Part shown: positions 9,001 to 16,550 of the stretch, piece by piece
How positions within the stretch are numbered: the first letter of the stretch is position 1
Layout of the letters: the number at the start of each line of letters is the position of its first letter
From: Armatimonadota bacterium
Lineage (GTDB): Bacteria > Armatimonadota > Fimbriimonadia > Fimbriimonadales > Fimbriimonadaceae
DNA length: 64,000 nt
Assembly (NCBI GenBank): GCA_016125185.1
Contig: WGMG01000006.1
Location: 1,240,001-1,304,000 of the forward strand
Direction: 5' to 3'
The notes under the pieces: model-generated
What the model saw: only the letters and a program-made list of their open reading frames with translations
The model's database searches: none
Told to the model about the DNA's origin: nothing
Position numbers and translations under genes: made by a program

Positions 9001-9184
9001 GGAGGACGCCTCGCTCGCGCCCGGAACCGTTCAGCGAACGACCGGCCGACGCCGGTCCAAGCGGGATCGACGCCAGCGCAAAGCGAGCTTTGCCGACCAG
9101 GTCGATTTCGATCCGACCGGCGAAGAGAAGCTGAAGGATAAGGGCGACGTGGAGCTGAATATCCTGTTTAGGAAGCGAGATTGA
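6023..9184 (+). CDS. Large cytoplasmic protein with a GH42/beta-galactosidase-like core and disordered tails
   Basis: I chose the ATG at 6023 (1053 residues), which overlaps the HAD gene by 50 bases. Residues 1 to about 235 are Lys/Ala/Pro/Glu-rich and probably disordered. Then comes a TIM-barrel-like region with the GH42-type pattern KFKEWVRERY (about 411) and DLSARRIADLAYAVKESSEGRFIVGTRYG broken over two segments. Near residue 729 is LLFWVYSAGMF followed by LERAREVTGI, as in the beta-galactosidase trimerisation domain. Near 871 a beta domain contains LTVHCTGDGQRTIALP. The C terminus is Arg/Lys-rich. No signal peptide is present. I could not find the usual catalytic Asn-Glu motif, so it may be a non-enzymatic glycosidase relative. 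It overlaps era by one base. Confidence 0.6.
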   Translation: MPRKKTTDQPISNLEVKAKKPATSKNKTAKPKADSLNEELASVLGEDVSLVFRAPSAKAKAPKAEAKAVVAAPTPAVERPKPARGQKAKAVEPDSDEWDADLPIPQFRTRNEKPQAESRPARQAETQAKQPQARLGKRRGEASQKPAEPEVETPRFDDEGAAPMREYEPTESFEFEDEGRTITVNMRERVAVEPKETTSRTRFSNQKVSEPPAKPEPEKVVIPPRALIDIPEDAPQIVLRNGVPTLVRESRVYPNFWFYAAPPDEDRLNTVLEEIRQASEAGLHVFVIGVEAVCDQHHFNSLVEKCRVLLARIVKVDSEAQVVFHLDLVAPKGWEIDFPEGVYRDTNGDLAEPSLSDDKFWANLDNLIRDFSKNLLGVANAEHILGLDLDKDGWSIRPEHSFDISVASKRKFKEWVRERYQGDVVLLRASWFDGSADFESIRIPDISSKKRKGRLVEGDRKERPVVDYFLFLSDLSARRIADLAYAVKESSEGRFIVGTRYGKTFQNYRPGSGQLSLGKILRTPEIDFISASPSNRNRQASGVSSFESPVDSYALNGKLFISLEDFKTSLSNRPEPELGTPTIRTPQGLEAVHRRGFGASCSHQTGICWSDQWGNGWLTAASVWERAKALLELSVRSMSVNCSDPDVAVFIDERALGYLVDTECFGSLIEQSLESIGRAGVSYGLYLLSDLTHRVKFPECKVYMFLNAWDIRPDLRSAIKQRLHKDGKLLFWVYSAGMFDNGRESLERAREVTGIAIRPQPIFSRPGTGILDRRNVLAQAFPGNVIQSEKAVEPTYFAVPEDGAVIGEYTQTGLPSFVLRDISVEESKQTWSSAFLGETTINSALVRALAQKAGAHVWSFHEDVIHVRPPFLTVHCTGDGQRTIALPGKWSAYNLLTAEWVAVDSTNIKFSSPDGVTHMFLIGTTDEIRQILEANPRSLLRMAELPARESNIRMDISSFDVPIMRLGEWASENDVEDSLDEWFLRPQDDEPYEEDASLAPGTVQRTTGRRRSKRDRRQRKASFADQVDFDPTGEEKLKDKGDVELNILFRKRD

Positions 9185-10074
9185 TGGCGCATCGATTCGG
9201 CCATGTCGCCGTTGTTGGTCAGCCGAACGTCGGCAAGAGCACGCTCATCAATTTCATCGTCGGCCACAAGGTCAGTATCGTCAGTAGCAAGCCCCAGACC
9301 ACGCGCAAGCGTGTGATGGGGATTGTGACCAGACCCGAATACCAAATCGCCTTCATCGACACGCCGGGTATCCATGAACCCCATAACCGCCTTCAGCGGT
9401 CGATGGTCGAGCAAGCCCGTGGCTCGCTAGACGGTATCGACGTTATCTTGGTTGTCGTGGATGGAGCCAAGGCACCCGACGAAATCGATGAATCGATCGC
9501 CAAGCTGGTCCGGACCAACAAGTCCGTGCCCGTCGTCCTGTGCCTTAACAAAATGGACCACCTCAAGGCGGAGCACGTCGTGCGCCACGTCGAAGCCTAC
9601 GGCGAGATGTTTGGGACCGACGAATACATGCTGACGACTGCCACTAAGGGGCAGAACGTCGGCAAGCTCCTGGATATCGTCTTGAGCCACCTGCCGGAGC
9701 GAGCACCGTTCTATCCCGAAGACGAATTCACCGACCAAACGGCACGGTTTATCGCCGCTGAATATGTTCGAGAGAAAATCCTGTTGAAGACTCGGCAGGA
9801 AGTTCCGCACGCGACCGCGGTAGTCGTCGAGAGTTGGGATGAGAGAGCCGATGGTATCGTCCATATTTCCGCCTCGATCATCGTGGACAAGGACAGTCAG
9901 CGTGCCATTCTCCTTGGCAAGCACGGTCAGTTCATCAAAACCGTTGGCACCGAAGCTCGGGCAGATTTGGAAGAAATGCTCGGTCACCAAGTCTTCTTGG
10001 AACTGCATGTGCGGGTCCAGGCCGGTTGGCGACAGAACCCGCGCATGCTCCACGAGCTTGACTACGACGGCTAG
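9184..10074 (+). CDS. era: GTPase Era
   Basis: A 296-residue Ras-like GTPase that binds 16S rRNA near its 3' end and assists 30S maturation. G1 is GQPNVGKST, G2 lies in SKPQTTRKRVMGI, G3 is DTPGIHEP and G4 is NKMD. The C-terminal KH domain shows HISASIIVDKDSQRAILLGKHG and the helix LEEMLG. Length and domain order are normal. The ATG at 9184 overlaps the preceding stop codon (TGATG), so translation is probably coupled to the large GH42-like gene. The stop abuts the convergent membrane-protein gene. Confidence 0.95.
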   Translation: MAHRFGHVAVVGQPNVGKSTLINFIVGHKVSIVSSKPQTTRKRVMGIVTRPEYQIAFIDTPGIHEPHNRLQRSMVEQARGSLDGIDVILVVVDGAKAPDEIDESIAKLVRTNKSVPVVLCLNKMDHLKAEHVVRHVEAYGEMFGTDEYMLTTATKGQNVGKLLDIVLSHLPERAPFYPEDEFTDQTARFIAAEYVREKILLKTRQEVPHATAVVVESWDERADGIVHISASIIVDKDSQRAILLGKHGQFIKTVGTEARADLEEMLGHQVFLELHVRVQAGWRQNPRMLHELDYDG

Positions 10075-11811
10075 CTAAAACGACGCAAACTGCTTGCGGA
10101 TATCGTTCGTTCGCTCCAATTCTCGCGCCATCATCGCCGAAGCTCCTCGGTTGTACTGAGCCATGAAGATCGATCCCACGATCAGCAAGGCAACGCCCGT
10201 CGTCAGGCCCGACCATCTCGGTTGATCGGGTTCGAGCGATCGCTGGGAGACCAAGAGCAACGTACCACCCCCCAGGATGAATCCCAGCGGCAAGAAGAGA
10301 TCGCCATGCCAAAAGGCGAGGTTCTCGACCGCATGGAAGGCGAATAGGACCAAGCCGACCGACGACGCCCAAGGCCCAAGCGGCATTTGCCCCTTCTGGG
10401 AAACATACAGGATCAAGAATAGGAAAGTCGCTGCCATCGTCTGGTTAGTCAACCATCCGCAGGCGAAAATACATCCAAGCAAGATCACTCCTACCAAACG
10501 GTCGCTTCCCTTCTCGCGACGAAGCGTCGCGATCGTCGCCCAAATCCAAGTCAGCGTAAACGGAAATTCGAGGTATCTCGATCCCAGCGAATAGTTCGCC
10601 ATATAGCCCCAGTCGTGCCAGCAAAGCATGGAGATCATGAGTCCACCCACGAGGATCGTCCAGGCTAGCCATCGGTTGCCAAGGTTCTTGCCCTTTGCCC
10701 GGGACCAGAACCATGCCGGGACCGCCACGAGCAACGAGAGAAGACCGGTACCAACCATGATCGGCCCGAACTGAGCCACGTACATTTCCCGTGGGTTGTC
10801 TTCTCCGGCATAGAAGTGAAGGGTGATGTCTTTTTTCGCTATTTCCAGCGAATGGTTCCAATCGGCGGCACTGCCGGATTTCAGAAAAGTGCCCTTCACC
10901 TTCGCGGCTTCCGACTCGTTGACCAGCTTCCTCCAATCACCATAGGGCTTGCTACTGTTCCACAACCCGTGCCGAAGCACCCGCACTCCCACCAGCGCGG
11001 CAATCGGAGTTGGGCAGGAATGGATCATCGCATCGCCCAGACTCATTTCGGCAACCCGAACCGAGAGTGGGTTCTTTGCTTCCGCCACATCTTTGCTGAT
11101 ACCGGAGGCGGCGGCATAATGGGGGTAAGTGACTCCGGCCCAAATGGGCAGAACGAGTCCGCTGGGGAAATCCATGTAGGAACTGCGGAACGTCGCCTCT
11201 CGACAGCGAACCTCGTCGTCGACATAGTCCTCGTACTTCGTCGGAAACGGTTGGGCGGTAAGAGCTTCTTCCGCTATGCCGTTATCACCCGCCAGAGTTA
11301 GGAAATGGAACTCTCTCTCTCGCCAGTACCAGTTATCCGGTTCCTTGGCTGCAACCTCGCCTGCTAGCTTAGCTAATTTTTGGGCCTGTTCCTTCAGTAG
11401 ATTCTTGTCGCGAACACCTTTGAGACTCGTCAGTGACAAACTGATGCGCATCAGATGAGCCTTTGCCTTGAGGTCATCGGGGTGGTCTTGAACATACTTC
11501 TCCAGCGCCGACGTGGGGATGCGCCCTGCTTCCGATTCTTGATTCCACTTGTTCATCGTTTGGACCAGAATTGCCCCCAATTGGCTATCCCGACCAGCGT
11601 CGGACGGACCGTCAGGGTCCGGCAGGGTCCACGCTCCAAGGTTGATCGGATTGGTGCGGTCGGTGGTACTGACAATGTCCATTCGCGCCAGCGAAGCCTG
11701 CCCCATCAGCAAGCGAACACCCATGAGCATCGCGCTTCGAAATGAGGCGACGACGACCGAGCAAACGACGACGACGGCGAGAATCGTGAGCGTCCGGCGG
11801 TCGCTCTTCAC
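10075..11811 (-). CDS. Multi-pass membrane protein of unknown function in an ECF sigma operon
   Basis: Not recognised. It has 578 residues: one N-terminal membrane helix (TILAVVVVCSVVVASF), a soluble helical region of about 300 residues with TPR-like spacing (WNQESEAGR... LKAKAHLMRISLSL), then about eight hydrophobic helices in the last 240 residues (for example WLAWTILVGGLMISMLCW and LVGVILLGCIFACGWL). Topology predicts a large extracytoplasmic domain facing the periplasm. Its start overlaps the preceding small gene by four bases, which itself overlaps the sigma factor, so all three are one operon. A role as a sensor or target of the sigma factor is inference. Confidence 0.55.
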   Translation of the reverse strand: MKSDRRTLTILAVVVVCSVVVASFRSAMLMGVRLLMGQASLARMDIVSTTDRTNPINLGAWTLPDPDGPSDAGRDSQLGAILVQTMNKWNQESEAGRIPTSALEKYVQDHPDDLKAKAHLMRISLSLTSLKGVRDKNLLKEQAQKLAKLAGEVAAKEPDNWYWREREFHFLTLAGDNGIAEEALTAQPFPTKYEDYVDDEVRCREATFRSSYMDFPSGLVLPIWAGVTYPHYAAASGISKDVAEAKNPLSVRVAEMSLGDAMIHSCPTPIAALVGVRVLRHGLWNSSKPYGDWRKLVNESEAAKVKGTFLKSGSAADWNHSLEIAKKDITLHFYAGEDNPREMYVAQFGPIMVGTGLLSLLVAVPAWFWSRAKGKNLGNRWLAWTILVGGLMISMLCWHDWGYMANYSLGSRYLEFPFTLTWIWATIATLRREKGSDRLVGVILLGCIFACGWLTNQTMAATFLFLILYVSQKGQMPLGPWASSVGLVLFAFHAVENLAFWHGDLFLPLGFILGGGTLLLVSQRSLEPDQPRWSGLTTGVALLIVGSIFMAQYNRGASAMMARELERTNDIRKQFASF

Positions 11812-12053
11812 TGGGCCACCTCCGTCGCAACCAAGTCATGCTCAATGTACTCCCGGGCCACCGGAGGTTGAATCGACGCCTTCGAGGAAAACTGGAGGCT
11901 TGACAAGCCGATCAAGGCTAAGGCGATGATAGCGGTCACCACCGAGTCGATAGCTGCCATTCGGCGTTCTGCTCGCGAATAGAGGTTCGGGGGAACTTGC
12001 GTGGCCTGTACCTTGTCACGCGAGTACTTCAGAAGCTGATCGAGCCGGTTCAT
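11808..12053 (-). CDS. Small single-span membrane protein, possible anti-sigma-type partner
   Basis: An 81-residue protein with a basic cytoplasmic N terminus (NRLDQLLKYSRDKVQ), one hydrophobic helix (IDSVVTAIIALALIGLSSLQF) and a short periplasmic tail. No zinc-binding anti-sigma motif (HxxxCxxC) is present, so it is not a ZAS-type anti-sigma factor. Its position directly after an ECF sigma gene, with a 4-base overlap on each side, and its topology make it a candidate membrane partner of the sigma factor. That role is inference. Confidence 0.5.
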   Translation of the reverse strand: MNRLDQLLKYSRDKVQATQVPPNLYSRAERRMAAIDSVVTAIIALALIGLSSLQFSSKASIQPPVAREYIEHDLVATEVAQ

Positions 12054-12559
12054 TCACCCATCCTCCTCTGCAGCTCTTTCTTGGCATGGCTGAACCGGCT
12101 GGCAACGGTACCCTCAGGAATCCCCAGCGCTTGCCCAGCTTCCGCATAGGAGAATCCATAGACAGCCACGAGCAGAATCACCTCACGAAAGTCGTCTTTC
12201 AGGCTGGCGATGATCGTTCGAAGCTCGATCAACTGCGGGTCCTGCTCCCCGGGGACGGCCGCGTTGGGCGGAATCGGAACCCACTTCGGACGCCTTCGCC
12301 AAAGAGACTTGGCTTTGTTCGCTACGACCTTGGCAATCCAAGCCTCGGGTTGGTCAAACGAGGCCAGCCGTTCCCGGTGCTGCCAAATCTTGATCAGTAC
12401 GTCTTGGGCCAAATCTTCGGCCAAAGAGTGATCGAGGGTCAGGGCGTAGGAAAGCTTGAAAACTAATTCTCGGATCGAGTCAAAGTCGCGCTGAAAGGCG
12501 CGGTCCCGATCCCGCGAGATCGCCAAGGCTTCGATGGCATTCCAGGTAAGTTCGGCCAT
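12050..12559 (-). CDS. ECF-family RNA polymerase sigma factor
   Basis: Region 2 is seen as LSYALTLDHSLAEDLAQDVLIKIWQHRERL, with the DLAQDV core. Region 4 is LKDDFREVILLVAVYGFSYAEAGQALGIPEGTVASRFSHAKKEL, a clear helix-turn-helix. An upstream in-frame TTG at 12595 would add 12 residues, but it falls in the T-run of the secDF terminator, so I prefer the ATG at 12559 (169 residues). It heads a three-gene operon with two membrane proteins, as expected for an envelope-responsive sigma system. The target promoter sequence is unknown. Confidence 0.88.
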   Translation of the reverse strand: MAELTWNAIEALAISRDRDRAFQRDFDSIRELVFKLSYALTLDHSLAEDLAQDVLIKIWQHRERLASFDQPEAWIAKVVANKAKSLWRRRPKWVPIPPNAAVPGEQDPQLIELRTIIASLKDDFREVILLVAVYGFSYAEAGQALGIPEGTVASRFSHAKKELQRRMGE

Positions 12560-12592
12560 AACTATGAAGACCCCGACCTCTGCCCAATCCTT

Positions 12593-12629
12593 CAATAAAA
12601 GAATGAGCAGCGTTTCTGCTGCTCATTCT
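12593..12629 (-). terminator. Rho-independent terminator after secDF
   Basis: A perfect 12-bp stem (AGAATGAGCAGC and its complement, 6-base loop) at 12600-12629 is followed on the minus strand by TTTATT. It lies 26 bases after the secDF stop and just before the sigma-factor gene. Confidence 0.88.
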
Positions 12630-12654
12630 AACCGAATCCGAGTCGCTTTCTCGG

Positions 12655-15174
12655 TTAGTCGATCTCTTTCCAGCTGTCCTTGACAGTGTCCTTGGCACGG
12701 CGTCGGACCTGGCCATACGACCGTCCCGTTTCGCTCGTATTGGCTTGCGTTCGCGGCACCGTCTGGTGAGTCGAGGAGCGAACCGAAGCCGACCGCTTGA
12801 TCTCTGCCTTGGCGAGGCCAACCAATCCAGCGCCCTCACCCTGCTTCTTGACGGTCGCCTTATCCCAGAGATAGAGAATCGGCGAGGCGTTGTAGATCGA
12901 AGAGTAAGTACCGGAAACAATACCGATCAGCATCGTAACCACGAAGAACTTCAGGTCCGGCGTCGGAGTTCCAAAGAGGACCAGAATGAGGAGCGTCACG
13001 ATAACCGTTCCCGACGTGTTCAACGATCGAGAGAACGACTGCGTGATCGATCGGTTCATCAGGTGCTCCAGGTCTTCACCCGCTTCCGGATGATGCAGGT
13101 TCTCACGAATTCGGTCGAAGATAACAATCGTATCGTGAACCGAGAAGCCGATGATCGTCAGCATCGCGGTCAAGAACAGAGAGCTGATGTCCCACTTGAA
13201 GACGAAGCCGAAGAACGCCGCCATGAAGATGACGACAAGGATGTCGTGGAATAGAGCGCCAATCGCCGAAAGACCGAACTTCAAGCCGCCCTTAAATCCG
13301 CCGACCGAGAAGCCGAACCGGAATGCGAGGTAGCCGATGATCAACAAGATCGATACGGCGACGCCGGTGATAGCGCTGATCTGGACTTCCTTCTGTAGCG
13401 TCGGACCAACCGTCTGGATGCCTTCAAAGTGCGCATCCGGGATGCCAGCCGCAGTCGCGATGGTTGTCGCGCGATCCTTGTCGGCAACGTTCTTCAGGGC
13501 TTCTTCCGGCACCGAAATAATGGCGACTCGGCCCTTATCCGTTTCGGAACCAAACTTGACGGTCGAACCTTTGTACCCAGCCTTGTCCAGACTGTCGCCG
13601 ATCATCTTTTCGGTAACGTTTGCGCCAACGGAGTACTGAGCCTCGGAACCACCCTGCAGTTCAACGTTCAGCTTAAAGCCACCCGCCGGGACAAACAGCA
13701 TGCCGAAGACGACGGTGATGGCCGAGATCAGGAACCACTTCTTGGACTTCTGCAGAACCGGCATGACGCCATCGGTCTTCTTCAGGAATGCGCCAAACCA
13801 ATCTCGGTCGATGGCGTACCACTTTTCGTGGTCGCCGATGCCGGAGTCCACAAAGAAGAACAGGAGCGATCGGGTGACCGTCACCGCGGTGAAGAGCGAA
13901 ATGACGACGCCGATAATCAGGGTCGTGGCAAAGCCTTTAACCGGTCCCGTGCCAATGTTTGAAAGCACCAAACAAGTGAGGATGGTACAGGCGTTCGAGT
14001 CGACAATGGCCGGCAAAGCGCGTTTGAAGCCTATCTCGATGGCCGCGTGAAGCGACCTGCCATTCTTCATCTCCTCCTTAAAGCGTTCAAAGACGAGAAT
14101 ATTCGCGTCGACCGCCATGCCTACCGATAAGATAAAGCCCGCAATGGCCGCAAGCGAGAAGGTGGCATTGATGAATTTCAGAGCCGCCAAGGTCAAGCCA
14201 GTGTAGAGAAGTAGGGCGAGGAAGGCGACGAAGCCAGCGAAAGCGTAGTAAACGATCAGGTAGACGCTGATGATCGAGAACGCGATGATTCCCGCAGTGA
14301 GAATCTTGTTGTACGCCGTAGCACCGATGGTGGCGCTGACGTTATAAGCGCCAAGCTCGTGCAGGTTCGCTGGTAGCGAACCACCGTTGATGAGATCGAC
14401 CAGAGCAAGAACGTATTGGTTGGTGAAGTTGCCTTCGGTTACGCAGTTCTGTTCGAGCCGCGTATCCTTCTTCATGTTCGCGATGCTAAGGACCTTGCCA
14501 TCGAGAACGACCGCCAACGGCTCCTCTTTGCCGAAGTAGCGGGTGCTCCAAGCGGACATCTTTCGCTGGCCGTCAACACTGAATTCCATCAGCGGCTGGT
14601 AACCGTCGCCGCCTGGTTTGGGTTCGGCTTTGGCATCCTTGACGTCGGTACCGGCGAGAATTAGGGTCCACCCCTGAATCATCTCCTTATATTCGTCAGA
14701 TTTCGGCTCAACTTTCTTGCCGTCACTGACTCTGACAAAGTGAACCAGCGGGTCGTTGGGATTCTCGCTCGCAGCCGGCATGTACGTTCGCTTCTGGTCT
14801 TGACCAGAAACGACGTTGCGGGCGTGGTAGAACTCCATGCGCGCACTGGTACCCATGACCTCACGGGCCTTTTGGATATCGGTTTCGCCGGGGAGTTCGA
14901 CAATCACCTGATCGTCGCCCTTGGCGGCAACCAATGGCTCAGCGGCACCCATGCCCATGGCTCGACGCTGGAGGACCTTGATGATCTGACCTCGGGCTTC
15001 TTCCATGGAAACCTTGCCTTCGAGGTCCTTTGTGATCTCGAGTCGGTAGGTCAGACGAGTTCCACCCGTGATGTCGAGACCAAAAATCGTTTTTAGTTTG
15101 AAATCGCCCAGGAGCGCCAGAGCTGCTAGCGCGAGGACAATTAAAAGGAAGTAGAAGCTTTTACGGCGTTGCAA
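12655..15174 (-). CDS. secDF: Fused protein translocase SecDF
   Basis: An 839-residue fusion of SecD and SecF, the RND-type membrane partner of SecYEG that uses the proton gradient to pull proteins out. The SecD half begins with a membrane helix and GLDITGGTRLTYRL. Its C-terminal membrane bundle includes GMAVDANILVFERFKEE. The SecF half starts near KKWFLISAITVVFG, has FKLNVELQGGSEAQYS, and ends with VHDTIVIFDRIRENL and its membrane helices. A basic tail of about 60 residues follows. The start is a TTG with AGGAG about 13 bases upstream and a TATACT box further up. It is divergent from the DsbD-N-like gene. Confidence 0.93.
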   Translation of the reverse strand: MQRRKSFYFLLIVLALAALALLGDFKLKTIFGLDITGGTRLTYRLEITKDLEGKVSMEEARGQIIKVLQRRAMGMGAAEPLVAAKGDDQVIVELPGETDIQKAREVMGTSARMEFYHARNVVSGQDQKRTYMPAASENPNDPLVHFVRVSDGKKVEPKSDEYKEMIQGWTLILAGTDVKDAKAEPKPGGDGYQPLMEFSVDGQRKMSAWSTRYFGKEEPLAVVLDGKVLSIANMKKDTRLEQNCVTEGNFTNQYVLALVDLINGGSLPANLHELGAYNVSATIGATAYNKILTAGIIAFSIISVYLIVYYAFAGFVAFLALLLYTGLTLAALKFINATFSLAAIAGFILSVGMAVDANILVFERFKEEMKNGRSLHAAIEIGFKRALPAIVDSNACTILTCLVLSNIGTGPVKGFATTLIIGVVISLFTAVTVTRSLLFFFVDSGIGDHEKWYAIDRDWFGAFLKKTDGVMPVLQKSKKWFLISAITVVFGMLFVPAGGFKLNVELQGGSEAQYSVGANVTEKMIGDSLDKAGYKGSTVKFGSETDKGRVAIISVPEEALKNVADKDRATTIATAAGIPDAHFEGIQTVGPTLQKEVQISAITGVAVSILLIIGYLAFRFGFSVGGFKGGLKFGLSAIGALFHDILVVIFMAAFFGFVFKWDISSLFLTAMLTIIGFSVHDTIVIFDRIRENLHHPEAGEDLEHLMNRSITQSFSRSLNTSGTVIVTLLILVLFGTPTPDLKFFVVTMLIGIVSGTYSSIYNASPILYLWDKATVKKQGEGAGLVGLAKAEIKRSASVRSSTHQTVPRTQANTSETGRSYGQVRRRAKDTVKDSWKEID

Positions 15175-15278
15175 TGCTAAATGGCCACTCCTGGCGTTTT
15201 GAACACGTTAGTATACCGACTTATGTCCTATCGCCGAAACGAGGGACCTGCCCTGCGCATCTAACTTATGAGTTCGCT

Positions 15279-15284
15279 CATAAT
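15279..15284 (+). promoter_or_regulatory. -10 box CATAAT, leaderless start
   Basis: CATAAT ends exactly six bases before the ATG at 15291, with GAAGTT between them and no Shine-Dalgarno. It is one of the clearest leaderless-type arrangements in the window. Confidence 0.55.
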
Positions 15285-15290
15285 GAAGTT

Positions 15291-15734
15291 ATGATCACCG
15301 CCGCCGCTTCCCTGTTTCTGGCCCTCGGCTTTCAAGAAGTCGCCCCGACCGTCGCCTTCAAAGTCGAGTCCTTTAAGAAGGACGTCGTCAAGGGCACGGT
15401 AACCGTCTCGATCCCGCAGGGATGGCACGCCTACCAGAACCCGCCGAAGGACGAATACGAAAATCCGCTGACTCTGACGGCGAAGACGAAAGGCTTTAAG
15501 CTCGCCAAGATCACCTATCCGAAGGGCGAACCGATGACCTCGTTCGGCACCGACACGCTGGTCTACCAGGGCGACGTCAAGATTCCGTTCGAAGGCAAGA
15601 TCGAGAAGGCTCTGCAACCGAAGAAGGGAGTTTACAGCGTCGATTTCGACATCAGCTATCAGATTTGCAACGAATCGACCTGCAAGCCGCCGTCCTCGGT
15701 GAAGGCAACCCTGAACATTAAGGTCGGTAAGTGA
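15291..15734 (+). CDS. Secreted DsbD N-terminal-domain-like protein
   Basis: A 147-residue protein with a short hydrophobic signal (ITAAASLFLALGF). The mature part has an immunoglobulin-like domain of the DsbD alpha type: VTVSIPQGWHAYQNPP near the N terminus and YQICNESTCKPP near residue 125, which carries two cysteines in the position of the DsbD-alpha redox pair. It lacks the membrane and thioredoxin domains of full DsbD, so it would act as a stand-alone periplasmic thiol-exchange or sensing module. I chose the ATG at 15291 over upstream frame because the signal peptide and -10 box fit. kdsA overlaps its end by four bases. Confidence 0.75.
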   Translation: MITAAASLFLALGFQEVAPTVAFKVESFKKDVVKGTVTVSIPQGWHAYQNPPKDEYENPLTLTAKTKGFKLAKITYPKGEPMTSFGTDTLVYQGDVKIPFEGKIEKALQPKKGVYSVDFDISYQICNESTCKPPSSVKATLNIKVGK

Positions 15735-16546
15735 CGCCCTTTTCGGTTGGAAATTTCACCGTCGGTGACGGTTCACTCACGATCATCGGCGGACCTTGTC
15801 TTGCCGAATCTCTCGCTTTGTGTGAAGAGGTGGCTGGTGTTACGGCCGAGGCATGTAAGAAACTGGGCCTCAACTATATTTTCAAAGCATCCTTTGATAA
15901 GGCCAATCGCACCTCGGGTGGTTCGGTTCGCGGGTTTGGAATCGGCGAGGGCCTCGGAATCATTCATTCGGTCGGGAAGCGGTTCGGCCTACCGACCACC
16001 ACGGACATCCACTTGCCCGACCAAGCTCAGGTCGCAGCCGAGGTGGTTGATGTTCTTCAGATCCCGGCTTTTCTCTGTCGTCAGTCCGATATTCTTGAGG
16101 CGGCCGCGAAGACTGGCAAGCCTGTCAACGTAAAGAAGGGCCAGTTCTTGGCTCCGCACGACACCAAGAATATCGTTGCCAAGCTCCAGTCGTTTGATTC
16201 GAAAGGAATCATGCTGACCGAGCGCGGGACGACCTTTGGCTACAACACGTTGATCGTCGATATGCCCGGCCTGGAAGTGATGCGCTCGCTCGGAGTTCCG
16301 GTTTGCTTCGACGCGACGCACTCGGCCCAGCGGCCCGGCGGAGCAGGAACGGCGACCGACGGAGTCCGCGAGAGCATTCCGGCGATGGTGCGCGCGGCGA
16401 TCGCCGTGGGCGTCGACGCCCTGTTCTTGGAAGTTCATCCCGATCCCGACAAAGCTTTGAGCGACTCGGCTACGCAATGGAAGCTGTCTCGGATCATGGA
16501 AATCCTCGAACCTGCGGTCGCAATCCACTCAGCGCTCAAGGGCTAA
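15731..16546 (+). CDS. kdsA: 3-deoxy-8-phosphooctulonate (KDO-8-P) synthase
   Basis: A 271-residue aldolase-type TIM-barrel enzyme that condenses phosphoenolpyruvate with arabinose 5-phosphate to make KDO-8-phosphate for lipid A core. Key stretches are IIGGPCLAES, FKASFDKANRTS, LPDQAQVAAEVVDVLQIPAFLCRQ, VNVKKGQF and FDATHSAQRPGG. The Cys in GGPCLAES is at the place of the metal ligand of class II enzymes. Length is normal. The GTG start overlaps the preceding stop (GTGA). Its presence argues for a diderm envelope with KDO-containing lipopolysaccharide. Confidence 0.95.
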   Translation: MTPFSVGNFTVGDGSLTIIGGPCLAESLALCEEVAGVTAEACKKLGLNYIFKASFDKANRTSGGSVRGFGIGEGLGIIHSVGKRFGLPTTTDIHLPDQAQVAAEVVDVLQIPAFLCRQSDILEAAAKTGKPVNVKKGQFLAPHDTKNIVAKLQSFDSKGIMLTERGTTFGYNTLIVDMPGLEVMRSLGVPVCFDATHSAQRPGGAGTATDGVRESIPAMVRAAIAVGVDALFLEVHPDPDKALSDSATQWKLSRIMEILEPAVAIHSALKG

Positions 16547-16550
16547 GAAG

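Noticed and set aside
12560-12595. TTG start of the sigma factor at 12595
   Set aside because: It lies in the T-run of the secDF terminator; the ATG at 12559 gives a normal sigma N terminus.
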